NCBI GenBank assembly: GCA_031551135.1
Contig: JAVBOA010000009.1
Span: 62,001-126,000 of the forward strand
Source: JAITVM01 sp031551135
GTDB taxonomy: Bacteria > Bacillota > Clostridia > Lachnospirales > JAITVM01
Direction of reading: 5' to 3'
Length of the DNA: 64,000 nucleotides
Notes under the pieces: generated by a model
Seen by the model: the letters and a program-made list of their open reading frames with translations, nothing else
Databases searched by the model: none
What the model was told of the DNA's origin: nothing
Shown: positions 6,580 through 15,126 of the stretch, in pieces
How the letters are laid out: every line of letters starts with the position of its first letter
Position numbering within the stretch: the first letter of the stretch is position 1
Made by a program: the position numbers and the translations under genes

Positions 6580-6945
6580 ATGAATGACAGTAAACAAATT
6601 AGGAGAGGCGACATCTATTGGGCGGACATTAGAGGCAGTATTGGTTCTGAACAAGGCGGAAAAAGACCTGTGCTTATCTGGCAAAATGATGTTGGAAATA
6701 AATTTTCTCCAACTACAATAGTTCTGGTACTTACCTCTAAAAAGGCAAAACCAAAATTGCCAACACATGTGAGCGTTTTAGCTGAAGAAAGCGGAATAGA
6801 ATTTGACTCGGTTGTACTTTGCGAACAAGTTAAAACAATTGATAAATCCAGACTTGGTAAGCGAATCGGAGCTTTGAATTTTAGCAAAATGAAAGAGGTT
6901 GAAAAGGCTTTTCTGATAAGCTGCGGAATACAATTATCGGCATAG
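6580..6945 (+). CDS. mazF: MazF/PemK-type endoribonuclease toxin
   Basis: A 121-residue protein with the MazF signature RRGDIYWADIRGSIGSEQGGKRPVLIWQND at the N terminus and TIVLVLTSK, then VLCEQVKTIDKSRLGKRIG, the conserved core with Thr and Arg/Asp positions of the mRNA interferase fold. The start at ATG 6580 follows GGGGGAGAG. It has its own consensus promoter. No MazE-type antitoxin is adjacent: the upstream gene is a recombinase and the downstream one an integrase-fold protein. The antitoxin is either unrecognised, elsewhere, or the gene is a solitary toxin. Confidence 0.93.
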   Translation: MNDSKQIRRGDIYWADIRGSIGSEQGGKRPVLIWQNDVGNKFSPTTIVLVLTSKKAKPKLPTHVSVLAEESGIEFDSVVLCEQVKTIDKSRLGKRIGALNFSKMKEVEKAFLISCGIQLSA

Positions 6946-7042
6946 CATATACTTATTTTTCATAAGTTAAATATTTGTTTTAGTGATATAATATAATTGA
7001 TGAGTTTTGTAGATTGTCAGATTGATATGGGTGGTGCACAAA

Positions 7043-7969
7043 ATGAATGAGATGTATAATAGAGAAACAAAAGAATGGTTTTTAAAAGAGCGTCCCAATG
7101 AGGAAAATATGTCTAATTATCGTTCGCTTTTTAAACGAACTTGTAAATATGAAGAGCTAATCGGAAAAGACATAATGAACTTTAATTATGAAGAGTGCCG
7201 TGGCTTATTGGCTTTTTTAAAACCAAAATCAAAAAGAACTTTGGTAGCCAATCTATCTTATTTACGCCTGTATACACAATGGTGCGTTGAAAAAAATCAA
7301 GTCGACACTACAAAAAATAATTGGGATTTAACAATGAGCTCTAATGACCTTGTTCATTATATGCATGAACGTAGTTATTTCAAAGATTACAATGATTTTT
7401 TAGATTCTCTGTCCAAATATGTGGACAGGAAATATGATAAACTTTTCTTCTTTTTATTGTATAAAGGTGTTTATGGTGATGCGCTTCAAGACATAATCGA
7501 AGCCAAAGATTCTGATTTGGATAATGAAACAATGAGCATATTTGTTCCGAGCAAAAACAAAACGGTTTTTTTGGGTAAAGATTTTTTCGATATATTTCAC
7601 GCACAAGATACCGGTGAATATTCGGATTTAAAACTAATAAACGAAGATTCTCCGTATCTTATTAAGGCATATATAGACAAAAGAAATCCGGAAGGTAAAG
7701 CCACTAAGCATGGTCTTAATATAGGATTAAAACGTTTTAATAAACAGATTTTTGAACAGGAAAAGAAAAAAACTTATTTTACAACACAAACAATAAGAAA
7801 ATCCGGTTTGCTTTATGGAGCTCATGAAATATTAATTTCATCCGGCAAAGTTACAAGAGCGAATTGTGAAGAGCTGTTTAAAATCTTTGATTGTGAACCA
7901 AAAGATTTCTTTACGTTTCAAGATGAAATTACAATTCACGAAAAGGTTTTTTTTGATAATGAAGTGTAA
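7043..7969 (+). CDS. Catalytically dead integrase-fold protein, MrpR-like
   Basis: A 308-residue protein, start ATG 7043 after GGGTGGTG. The N-terminal part (YRSLFKRTCKYEELIGKD ... NLSYLRLYTQWC) looks like the core-binding domain of tyrosine recombinases, and TTQTIRKSGLLYGAHEI occupies the place of HxLRHxFAT. The first catalytic Arg, the His of HxxR, the LGH motif and the Tyr nucleophile are not found. In SPbeta-type phages a protein of this kind (YopR/MrpR) is the master repressor of the lytic cycle. I infer the same type of role here; a degraded integrase is the alternative. Confidence 0.6.
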   Translation: MNEMYNRETKEWFLKERPNEENMSNYRSLFKRTCKYEELIGKDIMNFNYEECRGLLAFLKPKSKRTLVANLSYLRLYTQWCVEKNQVDTTKNNWDLTMSSNDLVHYMHERSYFKDYNDFLDSLSKYVDRKYDKLFFFLLYKGVYGDALQDIIEAKDSDLDNETMSIFVPSKNKTVFLGKDFFDIFHAQDTGEYSDLKLINEDSPYLIKAYIDKRNPEGKATKHGLNIGLKRFNKQIFEQEKKKTYFTTQTIRKSGLLYGAHEILISSGKVTRANCEELFKIFDCEPKDFFTFQDEITIHEKVFFDNEV

Positions 7970-8009
7970 TATTTTTATTTGAAAATATATGCAAATTTGT
8001 TTGCGTAAC

Positions 8010-8052
8010 TGACAAAATAAAATCCTAAATGCATAAAGTTTAACATTTAGGA
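8010..8052 (-). terminator. Intrinsic terminator for the leftward coiled-coil gene
   Basis: TCCTAAATG (8023-8031) and CATTTAGGA (8044-8052) form a perfect 9-bp stem with a 12-base loop. Read leftward, the stem is followed by TTTTATTTTG. It lies beyond the stop of the leftward gene at 8146, between convergent genes. Confidence 0.65.
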
Positions 8053-8067
8053 GGAATTAACAAAAAA

Positions 8068-8132
8068 TAAACAAATACGATCTATTTGTTCGGATTGCTA
8101 TATCCGCTAAAAATGCAAATGACAATCGAACA
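8068..8132. other. Nested inverted repeats between convergent genes
   Basis: Three pairings are possible: AACAAATA/TATTTGTT (about 8070-8090), CGGAT/ATCCG (8091-8106) and the longer TGTTCGGATTG (8087-8097) with CAATCGAACA (8123-8132). The last competes with the first two, so alternative folds exist. Could be part of a bidirectional terminator or a small RNA. Confidence 0.35.
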
Positions 8133-8145
8133 TTATAAGAAGTCA

Positions 8146-8565
8146 TCAAATATTCTGTTTCTTCTTATCCAAGCTAAGCCATTTGATGATAAAATCTTGC
8201 TTATCGTTGCTAGAACGCAGTTTTGTAATATCAGTACGAACTTCATCGGAGATATCGTATAGAAGCTTATATCCATCGAATAGAGCATCTAAACGCTCTC
8301 CGGTATCATGCTCTATACTTACAATGCGGTTTTTTATGTCGCTTATTTCGGATTTTAAATCATCAATATCGGTTTTTATTCCATTGACATCAGCTTTTAG
8401 TCCATTGACGTCAGCTTTTAATCCATTGACATCAGCTTTTAATTCATTAACATCAGCTTTTGTTTCAGCTAAGGCTATATCTACTTTATCGAGACGTTGA
8501 TTAGTTTGTTCTTGACCTTTAACAAGCACTTCAAGTAAAGAGAGAATTCTTTCTTCATTGTTCAT
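8146..8565 (-). CDS. Heptad-repeat coiled-coil protein
   Basis: A 139-residue protein with short ends and a central run of heptads KADVNELKADVNGLKADVNG continuing into IKTDIDDLKSEISDIKNRI, a textbook coiled coil. The repeats are encoded by near-identical 21-bp units (8380-8463). The C-terminal end is QDFIIKWLSLDKKK. Oriented opposite to its neighbours. Phage fibre-like or regulator-associated coiled coils have this look, but no function can be assigned. Confidence 0.7.
   Translation of the reverse strand: MNNEERILSLLEVLVKGQEQTNQRLDKVDIALAETKADVNELKADVNGLKADVNGLKADVNGIKTDIDDLKSEISDIKNRIVSIEHDTGERLDALFDGYKLLYDISDEVRTDITKLRSSNDKQDFIIKWLSLDKKKQNI
8380..8463. repeat. Four 21-bp coding repeats
   Basis: Units at 8380-8400, 8401-8421, 8422-8442 and 8443-8463 encode the KADVNGL heptads on the minus strand. 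Near identity at DNA level suggests recent expansion and possible copy-number variation. Confidence 0.85.
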
Positions 8566-8661
8566 AAAACCGACCAGCTTTCAGAATTATTAAATATATA
8601 AAAAATAGCCAATATAAAAATTATATCACTGAATCATAAAAATCAAAAGGGGGAATTTATT

Positions 8662-9063
8662 GTGAGCAAATTATTAGAAGCCAAAAATGTAGATAACAAG
8701 GGTATAATATTAATTAAGATTATAATGGGGATTGATGATGATGGATATGTAAGAGCTAAAAGGCTTTTCCAATTTTTAGGCATTGAGGAATCAAAATATT
8801 CTAAATGGTGTAAAAAATACATTGAAAATAATGTATTGGCAAGCAGAAATAATGAGTTTATATCGCTCGATTTAAACGACGGATCGCCTAGCAGTGGTCA
8901 AACTGAATACAAGCTTACAATAAAACTTGCTAGATTGATTTGCTCAAGAACAAATACAGAAAGATCAGAAAGGGCAGAAAATTATTTGTCGATAATTGAA
9001 GAAAAGTTATCGAGAAGAAGATTGGGTTATTACCGAAATGGGAAAGAAAAGATTGTTTTTTAA
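8662..9063 (+). CDS. AntA/AntB-type antirepressor
   Basis: A 133-residue protein starting at GTG 8662 after GGGGGAA. It fits the AntA/AntB domain: VRAKRLFQFLGIEESKYSKWCKKYIENNVL, then EFISL, and a helix-rich end LTIKLARLICSRTNTERSERAENYLSIIEEK. Antirepressors of this class bind phage repressors and help start lytic development. Its position next to the ImmA/ImmR-like pair (leftward) supports a role in the lysogeny decision. Confidence 0.8.
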   Translation: MSKLLEAKNVDNKGIILIKIIMGIDDDGYVRAKRLFQFLGIEESKYSKWCKKYIENNVLASRNNEFISLDLNDGSPSSGQTEYKLTIKLARLICSRTNTERSERAENYLSIIEEKLSRRRLGYYRNGKEKIVF

Positions 9064-9229
9064 ACAAAAAATCAAGATAAAGCGGAATTAATTTATTTTC
9101 AAAATACAAATGATGAAAACTATGGCTTCGGTCATAGAAAAATTACATAAAAGTTTTTGAACAGTGCTTTGCAAACGAAAAAAATCCTCAGCACACAGGC
9201 AAAGGATTGGATGAACAAAAATCGATATA

Positions 9230-9805
9230 TCATGAAAAAGCCTTCAATACACGGTTATGCCATTGAATATTATAGTTGCGGTCATAATTTTTATATCTAC
9301 TGAAAGCTACTTCGGCAGCCATTTTAGATAAAAAGAAATATTTTTGTATTTCTTCATGATTATTAAATTTCAATTTATATAGAATCGGTGTTGGTGCTAA
9401 TAGCAAACTGGCAAAATAATTAGCGCGTTTTTCGTATATTGAATTGGGATCGTGGATATTTTCTGCAATTAAATATATTTCATTACTGGTGTGACCAAGC
9501 TGAAGATGGCCTATTTCATGAGCAAGCGTAAAAATTTTTCTTTGTAAAATAATTTCTGGATCATCATTATACATTATAAGGTGACGATTATTTCTCTTAT
9601 GAATACAACCGGTCTCGCTTTCGCAAATCGTAACTACGTCTTTAAATGTACAACCGGTATCTTTAGAAAATTGCTGATAAGTAACGTAGCTTAAATTTTC
9701 TAAATGGTCAATAATTTCAAGCATGTTAATTGGAAAACTAATTAGGTGTTTAGGCAATTTTTCAAGAAACTCTAAGTATGCAAACTCTACTTGCCTGTTT
9801 CGCAA
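9230..9805 (-). CDS. ImmA/IrrE-family metallopeptidase
   Basis: A 191-residue protein with the zinc-protease motif in FTLAHEIGHLQLGH (HExxH) near the middle and a downstream conserved YEKRANYFASLLLAP, the standard third-ligand region of COG2856. In ICEBs1 and related elements ImmA cleaves the ImmR repressor to induce the element. The gene lies immediately downstream of an XRE repressor gene on the same strand, the expected ImmR-ImmA order. It starts with TTG. Confidence 0.92.
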   Translation of the reverse strand: MRNRQVEFAYLEFLEKLPKHLISFPINMLEIIDHLENLSYVTYQQFSKDTGCTFKDVVTICESETGCIHKRNNRHLIMYNDDPEIILQRKIFTLAHEIGHLQLGHTSNEIYLIAENIHDPNSIYEKRANYFASLLLAPTPILYKLKFNNHEEIQKYFFLSKMAAEVAFSRYKNYDRNYNIQWHNRVLKAFS

Positions 9806-9811
9806 AAAAAA

Positions 9812-10147
9812 TCAGTCCTTCCTGAAGTAGTCATCAAATTTTATTTCAAGTATTTTCATAAGCATTTTTTTTTCTTGATTGTCTGATTCACTGTAAATCC
9901 TTGCAATGGTTTTGATTTTATCATCTTCAAAAAGGTCATCAGCTTTCGACCTAATATCGGATTCTCCGGATAAATAATCAATAGAAACCTTAAAATAATT
10001 TGCGACAAAAACAATCTGTTTAAGATTAGGGGTTGATTTTTTCCACTTGTTTATTGTGGATGTACCGAAACCCAATTCGCGCTCGAGTTGACTTATACTA
10101 ATTTTCTTTTCGTTACATAAGTCTAAAAGACGATTGTAGTCAAACAA
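9812..10147 (-). CDS. XRE-family repressor (ImmR-like)
   Basis: The 111-residue protein has an N-terminal helix-turn-helix (residues about 4-58: ISISQLERELGFGTSTINKWKKSTPNLKQI). The start is most likely TTG at 10147, since GGAGG (within an upstream in-frame ATG context at 10162) lies 8 bases before it. The C terminus is a short oligomerisation or cleavage region. It is transcribed away from the long rightward operon, and an 18-bp palindrome in the divergent promoter region is the likely operator. Confidence 0.88.
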   Translation of the reverse strand: MFDYNRLLDLCNEKKISISQLERELGFGTSTINKWKKSTPNLKQIVFVANYFKVSIDYLSGESDIRSKADDLFEDDKIKTIARIYSESDNQEKKMLMKILEIKFDDYFRKD

Positions 10148-10192
10148 GGGAATAACCTCCATAAATGTATAGAATAAACGTTCGATTTTGAC

Positions 10193-10246
10193 TTGACATT
10201 AGAATAAAAATCATGTAGGATATAAAAACAAAGAATAAATTCTTTG
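10193..10246 (+). promoter_or_regulatory. Rightward promoter and palindromic operator of the lysogeny switch
   Basis: TTGACA (10193-10198), 17-bp spacer and TAGGAT (10216-10221) point rightward. Just downstream, CAAAGAAT-AA-ATTCTTTG (10229-10246) is a perfect 18-bp palindrome. Related AGAATAA half-sites occur near 10170 and 10201. A repressor bound here would block the start of the replication operon. Confidence 0.6.
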
Positions 10247-10453
10247 AAAATTTTCTTAATAATTTAATACATGAGAAAATATTCTTGTCAAAATACTACC
10301 ATGATTGCTTTTCAAAGTCAAATAAAATACTCCTCAGTAATATAAAACCAACATTAAGATTAAATGTTAAACAATTACAATTGAACTTGGTAAAAAATGA
10401 GCTATTTGTATTAATAAGTTTGTATTTATAACATTCATCTAAGGAGGCATTTT

Positions 10454-10798
10454 ATGGAATCACTCAACAAATCTAAATTAGAAACAATCAAAAAATATGA
10501 AGGTAAAAAAGTATACATCATATATCCTGAGCTTCCGTATAAATATAATATAGCACTTTCTATTTTTAACAGTCTATCCTACTTTTACGATGAAAAGTCT
10601 GATTTACTTACAATTGCAGACGATGACCCGGAAAATGAAAATACAATCGAAATATATTTGAGCGATTTTGATACAATCAAAAAAGACTTCGACGGTTTTT
10701 ATAGTAGATTTATGTGGGAAAGCTATATTATCAAAGAAGCAACACTTGAGAACCGCAATTGGATAACAGATATTATCGATCCTCTATCTAAAAATTAA
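10454..10798 (+). CDS. Hypothetical protein, first cistron of the replication operon
   Basis: A 114-residue acidic protein preceded by AAGGAGGC. Sequence VYIIYPELPYKYNIALSIFNSLSYFYDEKSDLLTIADDDPENENTIEIYLSDFDTI suggests an alpha/beta fold. No motif recognised. Confidence 0.65.
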   Translation: MESLNKSKLETIKKYEGKKVYIIYPELPYKYNIALSIFNSLSYFYDEKSDLLTIADDDPENENTIEIYLSDFDTIKKDFDGFYSRFMWESYIIKEATLENRNWITDIIDPLSKN

Positions 10799-10867
10799 AT
10801 AATTATATTTTATATCGATCTAAAATGTTTTTTTCTTAACAAAGTCGAATGAAAAGGGGAATATTTT

Positions 10868-11161
10868 ATGAAGATATTGAATGGAGAAACTTATCAATGT
10901 GATTATTGTAGCGAAGTGTTTTTGACAAAAGAGGAATGCGAAAATCACGAACGAGAAATTCATTTGTGCGGGGTTTGTGGAAAGGAATTGGATTCTACTT
11001 TTCATATTAAGCATAATTTTGATTATGGCTCAAAATATGACGGCGAAATATTAAATTTAAGGGCGTGTGTAAAATGTTTGGACAAGCTAATTACGGGAGT
11101 TGTTAAAGAAGCAAAAGGTAAGATATTTGATGAAAATAAAAATCTTTTCTTCTATCAATGA
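10868..11161 (+). CDS. Zinc-finger-like small protein
   Basis: A 97-residue protein with a C2H2-type unit CDYCSEVFLTKEECENHEREIH (residues about 10-32) followed by CGVCGKEL and CVKCLDK, giving a second Cys4 site. It probably binds zinc and nucleic acid or protein. Preceded by AAGGGGA. It lies directly before the ClpP-like gene. Confidence 0.7.
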   Translation: MKILNGETYQCDYCSEVFLTKEECENHEREIHLCGVCGKELDSTFHIKHNFDYGSKYDGEILNLRACVKCLDKLITGVVKEAKGKIFDENKNLFFYQ

Positions 11162-11180
11162 AAATAGCGGGGGTGGCTAT

Positions 11181-11846
11181 ATGATGAATTTCATGAGGCG
11201 AGATTTCGGCAAAGTACTGAAGATGACAGAAATAGGGGAGGAAATCAACGAAAGTCTTATTTCGAGTGATTGTATTCAAAATACTGATATAATAAATTTT
11301 TATACACGTTTTAATAATAGAGAAATTGTTTTGAATGATATTGTTGACGACAGGCTTGTGGATATATCTTTCTATATCATGGATTGGAATAGGGAAGATG
11401 AAAAAGAAGGACTTAAAAAAGAAGACCGTTTGCCTATTAAAATTTGGGTAAATACTGACGGCGGCGACGCTACAAGTGTGTTAAATTTGATTGATACAAT
11501 CCAAATTTCTAAAACACCGGTTATAACAATTGGTCTCGGAAGATGTTTTAGTGCGGGATGCATACTTCTGATGTGCGGACATAAAAGATTAGTATTCCCA
11601 CACACAAAAGTACTGCTACATAAAGGCTCTACAGAATTTATCGGAGATATTCAAAAGCTATTAGACCATATGGATTTACTTTCGGATTTATCAAAGGATC
11701 TGGAGAAATTATTGTTTAATAAAACGAAAATTACTAAACGGGAATACGGAGTCGTTGAAAATAGAGATTTGTTTCTTTCAGCTGACGACATAGTAAAATT
11801 CGGCTTTGCTGATAAAATTATTACTACTATGGAGGAATTATTATAA
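11181..11846 (+). CDS. ClpP-like serine protease
   Basis: A 221-residue protein starting at ATG 11181 behind GGGGGTGG. It has the ClpP/crotonase fold with the nucleophile in GLGRCFSAGCILLM (usual G-x-A-x-S-A), the His in FPHTKVLLHKGS (usual HQP) and a late Asp (ENRDLFLSADDIVKFGFADKI). Phage ClpP homologues process capsid or regulate host proteins. The N terminus is longer than in housekeeping ClpP. The gene sits among early replication genes rather than next to capsid genes. Confidence 0.88.
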   Translation: MMNFMRRDFGKVLKMTEIGEEINESLISSDCIQNTDIINFYTRFNNREIVLNDIVDDRLVDISFYIMDWNREDEKEGLKKEDRLPIKIWVNTDGGDATSVLNLIDTIQISKTPVITIGLGRCFSAGCILLMCGHKRLVFPHTKVLLHKGSTEFIGDIQKLLDHMDLLSDLSKDLEKLLFNKTKITKREYGVVENRDLFLSADDIVKFGFADKIITTMEELL

Positions 11847-12235
11847 TGATTAGACTTAAGTCAGGCGAGTTAGTTCCTTTATTGAAGACAATTGCAAAAT
11901 TGTATTCGGCCGATTTACCGATTAAATTAAGTTATAGTATCTCTCGGATAATTGAAATATTGAATCAGGAACATAAACTGTATTCTAATGAAATGCAAAA
12001 AATCATTGATAAATACGGAGAAAGAGACGAAAATGGCAATCCAATTATAGAGAATGGATTTATAAAATTAAGCGGCGGCTTTGAAAAAGACTTAGATGAA
12101 ATAAACAATATTTATATCGAAATTGCTGTCGGGTTGCCTGAAAATATTATTGGCGAACTGATAAAATATGATGTTTTATTGTCTGCTCAAGACATTAATA
12201 ACATAGAAAAAATAGTAGCGAAAGGGGATAATTAA
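11846..12235 (+). CDS. Hypothetical protein coupled to the ClpP-like gene
   Basis: A 129-residue helical protein whose ATG overlaps the stop of the ClpP-like gene (TAATG), so the two are translationally coupled. No motif is recognised. Confidence 0.65.
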   Translation: MIRLKSGELVPLLKTIAKLYSADLPIKLSYSISRIIEILNQEHKLYSNEMQKIIDKYGERDENGNPIIENGFIKLSGGFEKDLDEINNIYIEIAVGLPENIIGELIKYDVLLSAQDINNIEKIVAKGDN

Positions 12236-12312
12236 AAAAATTTACAAAATAAACAAATACAAAATAGTTAATTAATGCAATAGAGAAATAATATTTGAAA
12301 GGATGTATATTT

Positions 12313-12477
12313 GTGACAATTAAGGAACTAAATAACCTACTTGAATTAGCGATTGTAGACGGCTATGGCGAATATGGAATAGTATTTGATTTTGTGAACG
12401 AAATTAAAGGTGTTTATTTACCTGACGACGCAGAATCTGAAGTATACAAGCTTGAAAAGAAAGTAGTTTTATTTTAA
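12313..12477 (+). CDS. Small hypothetical protein
   Basis: A 54-residue protein starting at GTG 12313 after AAAGGATG (VTIKELNNLLELAIVDGYGEYGI). An ATG at 12295 lies inside the ribosome site. Function unknown. Confidence 0.55.
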   Translation: MTIKELNNLLELAIVDGYGEYGIVFDFVNEIKGVYLPDDAESEVYKLEKKVVLF

Positions 12478-12513
12478 TTTTCGTCGTACAAGTTAAAAAA
12501 AGGAGATGTGCTA

Positions 12514-13554
12514 ATGGCTGAAAATAAAGGATTGGGCTTAATCGAAACAAGAGGGCTGTTTCAACTTAAAGGTATTGTTACCGGCTGCAATTCAAGCAAT
12601 TTCTATAAAGAAACATTAACAAGAACAAATAAACCTTTTCGATCGGTATTCTTTGGTGTCCAGATTGATAAAGACTCAACTATTTATATTAATTTGAACG
12701 GGATGGAACAGGAAAAAGTGTTTTTTTCTAAATCTGAAACAGACCCAGTTACTAAAAAGAAAAGCAATATTATTGAAAAAGTTGATTGGAAAGATAGATT
12801 CGTTTTTGGTAAAGAGGGATTCAAACTAATCGGTATAAATCTTGGAATTAAGAAAATAATGGATGATAAGGGAAATGAGATAAATGATAAAAAAGTTTTA
12901 ACTCCTTATGATGCTTGCGGCGAAATCAGCTCGAATCTTGAAGACGGAGTAAGCGTTTTTGTAAAAGGATCAATTGAATACAGTACATATAATGACAAAA
13001 GGCAGGTAAAATTCGTACCAAATCAAATATCTTTATGTAAACCAATAAATTTTGAGGAAGAAAATTATTTGCCGGAGGCAAGTTTTAATCAGACAATTGT
13101 ATTTGATAATATATCTCAAAGTCTGGAAAAATCAAAATTTATTCTGTTAGGAAAAATTATTGGATATAATTCAATCGAAGAAGCTGAATTTTCAATTATG
13201 AACGAGCCATTGGCGGCAAAATTCAAAAAAGTATTAAAGCCATATCAATCAATAAAAGTCTGGGGCGATATAAAAGTAGAAAAAAATACGGAAGAAATAA
13301 TCAGCTCGGATGGTTGGGGAAATGAAAATCCTTTAATAAAGCAGAATTCTCAAGTTAAAAGGGAATTGATTATAACCGGAGCTGACCCGGATTCAATTGA
13401 AAAAGAAGAATATTCTCAAGATAAAATTGATAACGCATTATCTAAATTAAAAGCGTCGGCAGTCGCAAATCAGGAATTTAAAGGTACGAATAAGAATACG
13501 GATGAATGGGGCTTATCGGGAGAAAGCTTCAATGAGGATACTCCTTGGGATTGA
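12514..13554 (+). CDS. Putative single-stranded DNA-binding protein
   Basis: A 346-residue protein starting at ATG 12514 behind AGGAG. It has two beta-rich segments with OB-fold character (RGLFQLKGIVTGCNSSNF ... VSVFVKGSIEYSTYNDKRQVKFVPNQISL; KFILLGKIIGYNSIEEAEFSI) and an unstructured C-terminal tail ending EDTPWD, an acidic aromatic tip like that of bacterial and phage SSBs. It lies one gene cluster upstream of the RecA-like ATPase and helicase. The assignment rests on these features and context; another OB-fold replication factor is possible. Confidence 0.5.
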   Translation: MAENKGLGLIETRGLFQLKGIVTGCNSSNFYKETLTRTNKPFRSVFFGVQIDKDSTIYINLNGMEQEKVFFSKSETDPVTKKKSNIIEKVDWKDRFVFGKEGFKLIGINLGIKKIMDDKGNEINDKKVLTPYDACGEISSNLEDGVSVFVKGSIEYSTYNDKRQVKFVPNQISLCKPINFEEENYLPEASFNQTIVFDNISQSLEKSKFILLGKIIGYNSIEEAEFSIMNEPLAAKFKKVLKPYQSIKVWGDIKVEKNTEEIISSDGWGNENPLIKQNSQVKRELIITGADPDSIEKEEYSQDKIDNALSKLKASAVANQEFKGTNKNTDEWGLSGESFNEDTPWD

Positions 13555-13585
13555 TTATTTTAAAATAAGAGTCGGAGGAAAAATT

Positions 13586-13747
13586 ATGTTGGATATAGTC
13601 TTGATACTTAAAACAATTTTAGTTGTGATTATTTACATAATGTGTGTAATAGTTTTTTACAATCTGATTAAATATAAGGAAAGTGAGAAATATAATCAGC
13701 TGACGAAAAAAATTTTAGAAAGAAATAATTTCGGCGACAATGAGTAA
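13586..13747 (+). CDS. Single-pass membrane small protein
   Basis: A 53-residue protein starting at ATG 13586 behind TCGGAGG. One hydrophobic segment (LDIVLILKTILVVIIYIMCVIVF) is followed by a charged cytoplasmic tail. The segment before this ATG has no ribosome site. Function unknown. Confidence 0.6.
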   Translation: MLDIVLILKTILVVIIYIMCVIVFYNLIKYKESEKYNQLTKKILERNNFGDNE

Positions 13748-13773
13748 ATAAATTTTATGGATGAAAGGGTTGC

Positions 13774-14229
13774 ATGAAAATGAATATAAATAACTGCGCT
13801 TGTAATGCATGTAAAAATCTAAATGCTAATAATAATTTTGAGACTACCCAAAATATGTTGGAGTTCTATACGGATCAAATATTTGATTTACTATATGTAA
13901 TGGGAGAAAATGAAAGAACGCAAAATTTGGGCAGAATAAAAGCTGCGAAGAATACCTTGATAAATTTTATTTATCTTGTTGATGACCTTTTCGGTGATTT
14001 AGAAAAATTTTATTCAAATATTGAATCTAAAGATATCAATTCGGAAGCGAAATATAATAGAAATAATTCTTTCAGTATTGCAAATCGCATTGTGGAGGAA
14101 CTTGACTCAGAAGAAAGTAATTATCGTTTAATCGAGTATGGAATACACGCTTTATATTCTTTGATATCATACGATATTGTAAAAGGAAATATTTTAGCAA
14201 AAAAACGTAAACAAATACAATCTGTTTAA
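13774..14229 (+). CDS. Hypothetical protein with N-terminal Cys cluster
   Basis: A 151-residue protein beginning with NCACNACKN, a possible metal site, followed by helices. Family not recognised. Preceded by GAAAGGG. The word TAAACAAATACAA overlaps its 3' end (14208-14220). Confidence 0.6.
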   Translation: MKMNINNCACNACKNLNANNNFETTQNMLEFYTDQIFDLLYVMGENERTQNLGRIKAAKNTLINFIYLVDDLFGDLEKFYSNIESKDINSEAKYNRNNSFSIANRIVEELDSEESNYRLIEYGIHALYSLISYDIVKGNILAKKRKQIQSV

Positions 14230-14263
14230 AAATTAACTATTTAAAATAAGAAAGAGGGATATT

Positions 14264-15106
14264 ATGAATAATTTAGCTGTAATTGAAAAAACTTTGACAA
14301 GTTTAGAAGTTGCCGAAATGATAGAGATCACGCATGCTAATTTATTAAAGGATATTAGAAAACATTTGGATTATATGGCTAAAGCCTTAGAAAGCTCGAG
14401 AAATTCTAACGAAGTAAAATCTTACTTGGTTGAATTTTTTCAAGAATCATTTTATACGGATGCTAAAGGTGAATCTAGACCTTGTTACCTCATAACTAGA
14501 AATGGTTGTGAATATATAGCTTCTAAGTTAAGCAGTGTTAAAGGTGCAGCGTTTTCTATGGCTTATATTGAAAAATTTCATGAGATGGAAGATGAGATTC
14601 AGGGCAATTCAATTTCGTATGAACTTTCTCCCGGATTGCAGTTTATGCAAACACAACTACAGATGATGATAAAAATGGAAACTCAGCAGAAAGAAATCAT
14701 AGAAAGTCAGAAATTTCTCGAGTCTAAACAAAGTATCATAGAATCGAAAGTTTATGATACAGATAATAAGCTTGATAATATTTGCGAAATTGTGGCACTC
14801 CGACCGGATGAATGGCGCAAAGATTCCAAAGCATTAATCAACAAAATGGCGTTGAAATTGGGCGGATTTGAATTTATTAAACCATTGTGGGAAGAAGCCC
14901 ATATATTATTGGAAGAAAGATTTGGAGTGAATCTGAGTGTACGCCTAACTAACAAGAAAAAACTTCTAAAACAAAGCGGCTGTTGCAAATCTAAAATCGA
15001 TAAAGTGAATAAACTTGATGTTATTGCCGAAGACAAGAAATTGATTGAAGGTTTGATTGTTATTATTAAAGAAATGGCTATCAAATATAATATTTCACGA
15101 GATTAG
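14264..15106 (+). CDS. Rha-family phage regulatory protein
   Basis: A 280-residue protein. Residues about 10-100 match the Rha domain (LTSLEVAEMIEITHANLLKDIRKHL ... FFQESFYTDAKGESRPCYLITRNGCEYIASKL). The middle is a coiled coil with LQMMIKMETQQKEIIESQKF, and the C-terminal part (DEWRKDSKALINKMALKLGG) resembles the C-terminal domain of phage antirepressors. Rha proteins are phage regulators, some blocking phage growth in IHF-deficient hosts. It is in the replication operon. Confidence 0.88.
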   Translation: MNNLAVIEKTLTSLEVAEMIEITHANLLKDIRKHLDYMAKALESSRNSNEVKSYLVEFFQESFYTDAKGESRPCYLITRNGCEYIASKLSSVKGAAFSMAYIEKFHEMEDEIQGNSISYELSPGLQFMQTQLQMMIKMETQQKEIIESQKFLESKQSIIESKVYDTDNKLDNICEIVALRPDEWRKDSKALINKMALKLGGFEFIKPLWEEAHILLEERFGVNLSVRLTNKKKLLKQSGCCKSKIDKVNKLDVIAEDKKLIEGLIVIIKEMAIKYNISRD

Positions 15107-15126
15107 AATTGGAAGGATGATTTATA

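Noticed and set aside
8380..8463. CRISPR-like short repeats
   Set aside because: No spacers: units are contiguous and encode coiled-coil heptads.
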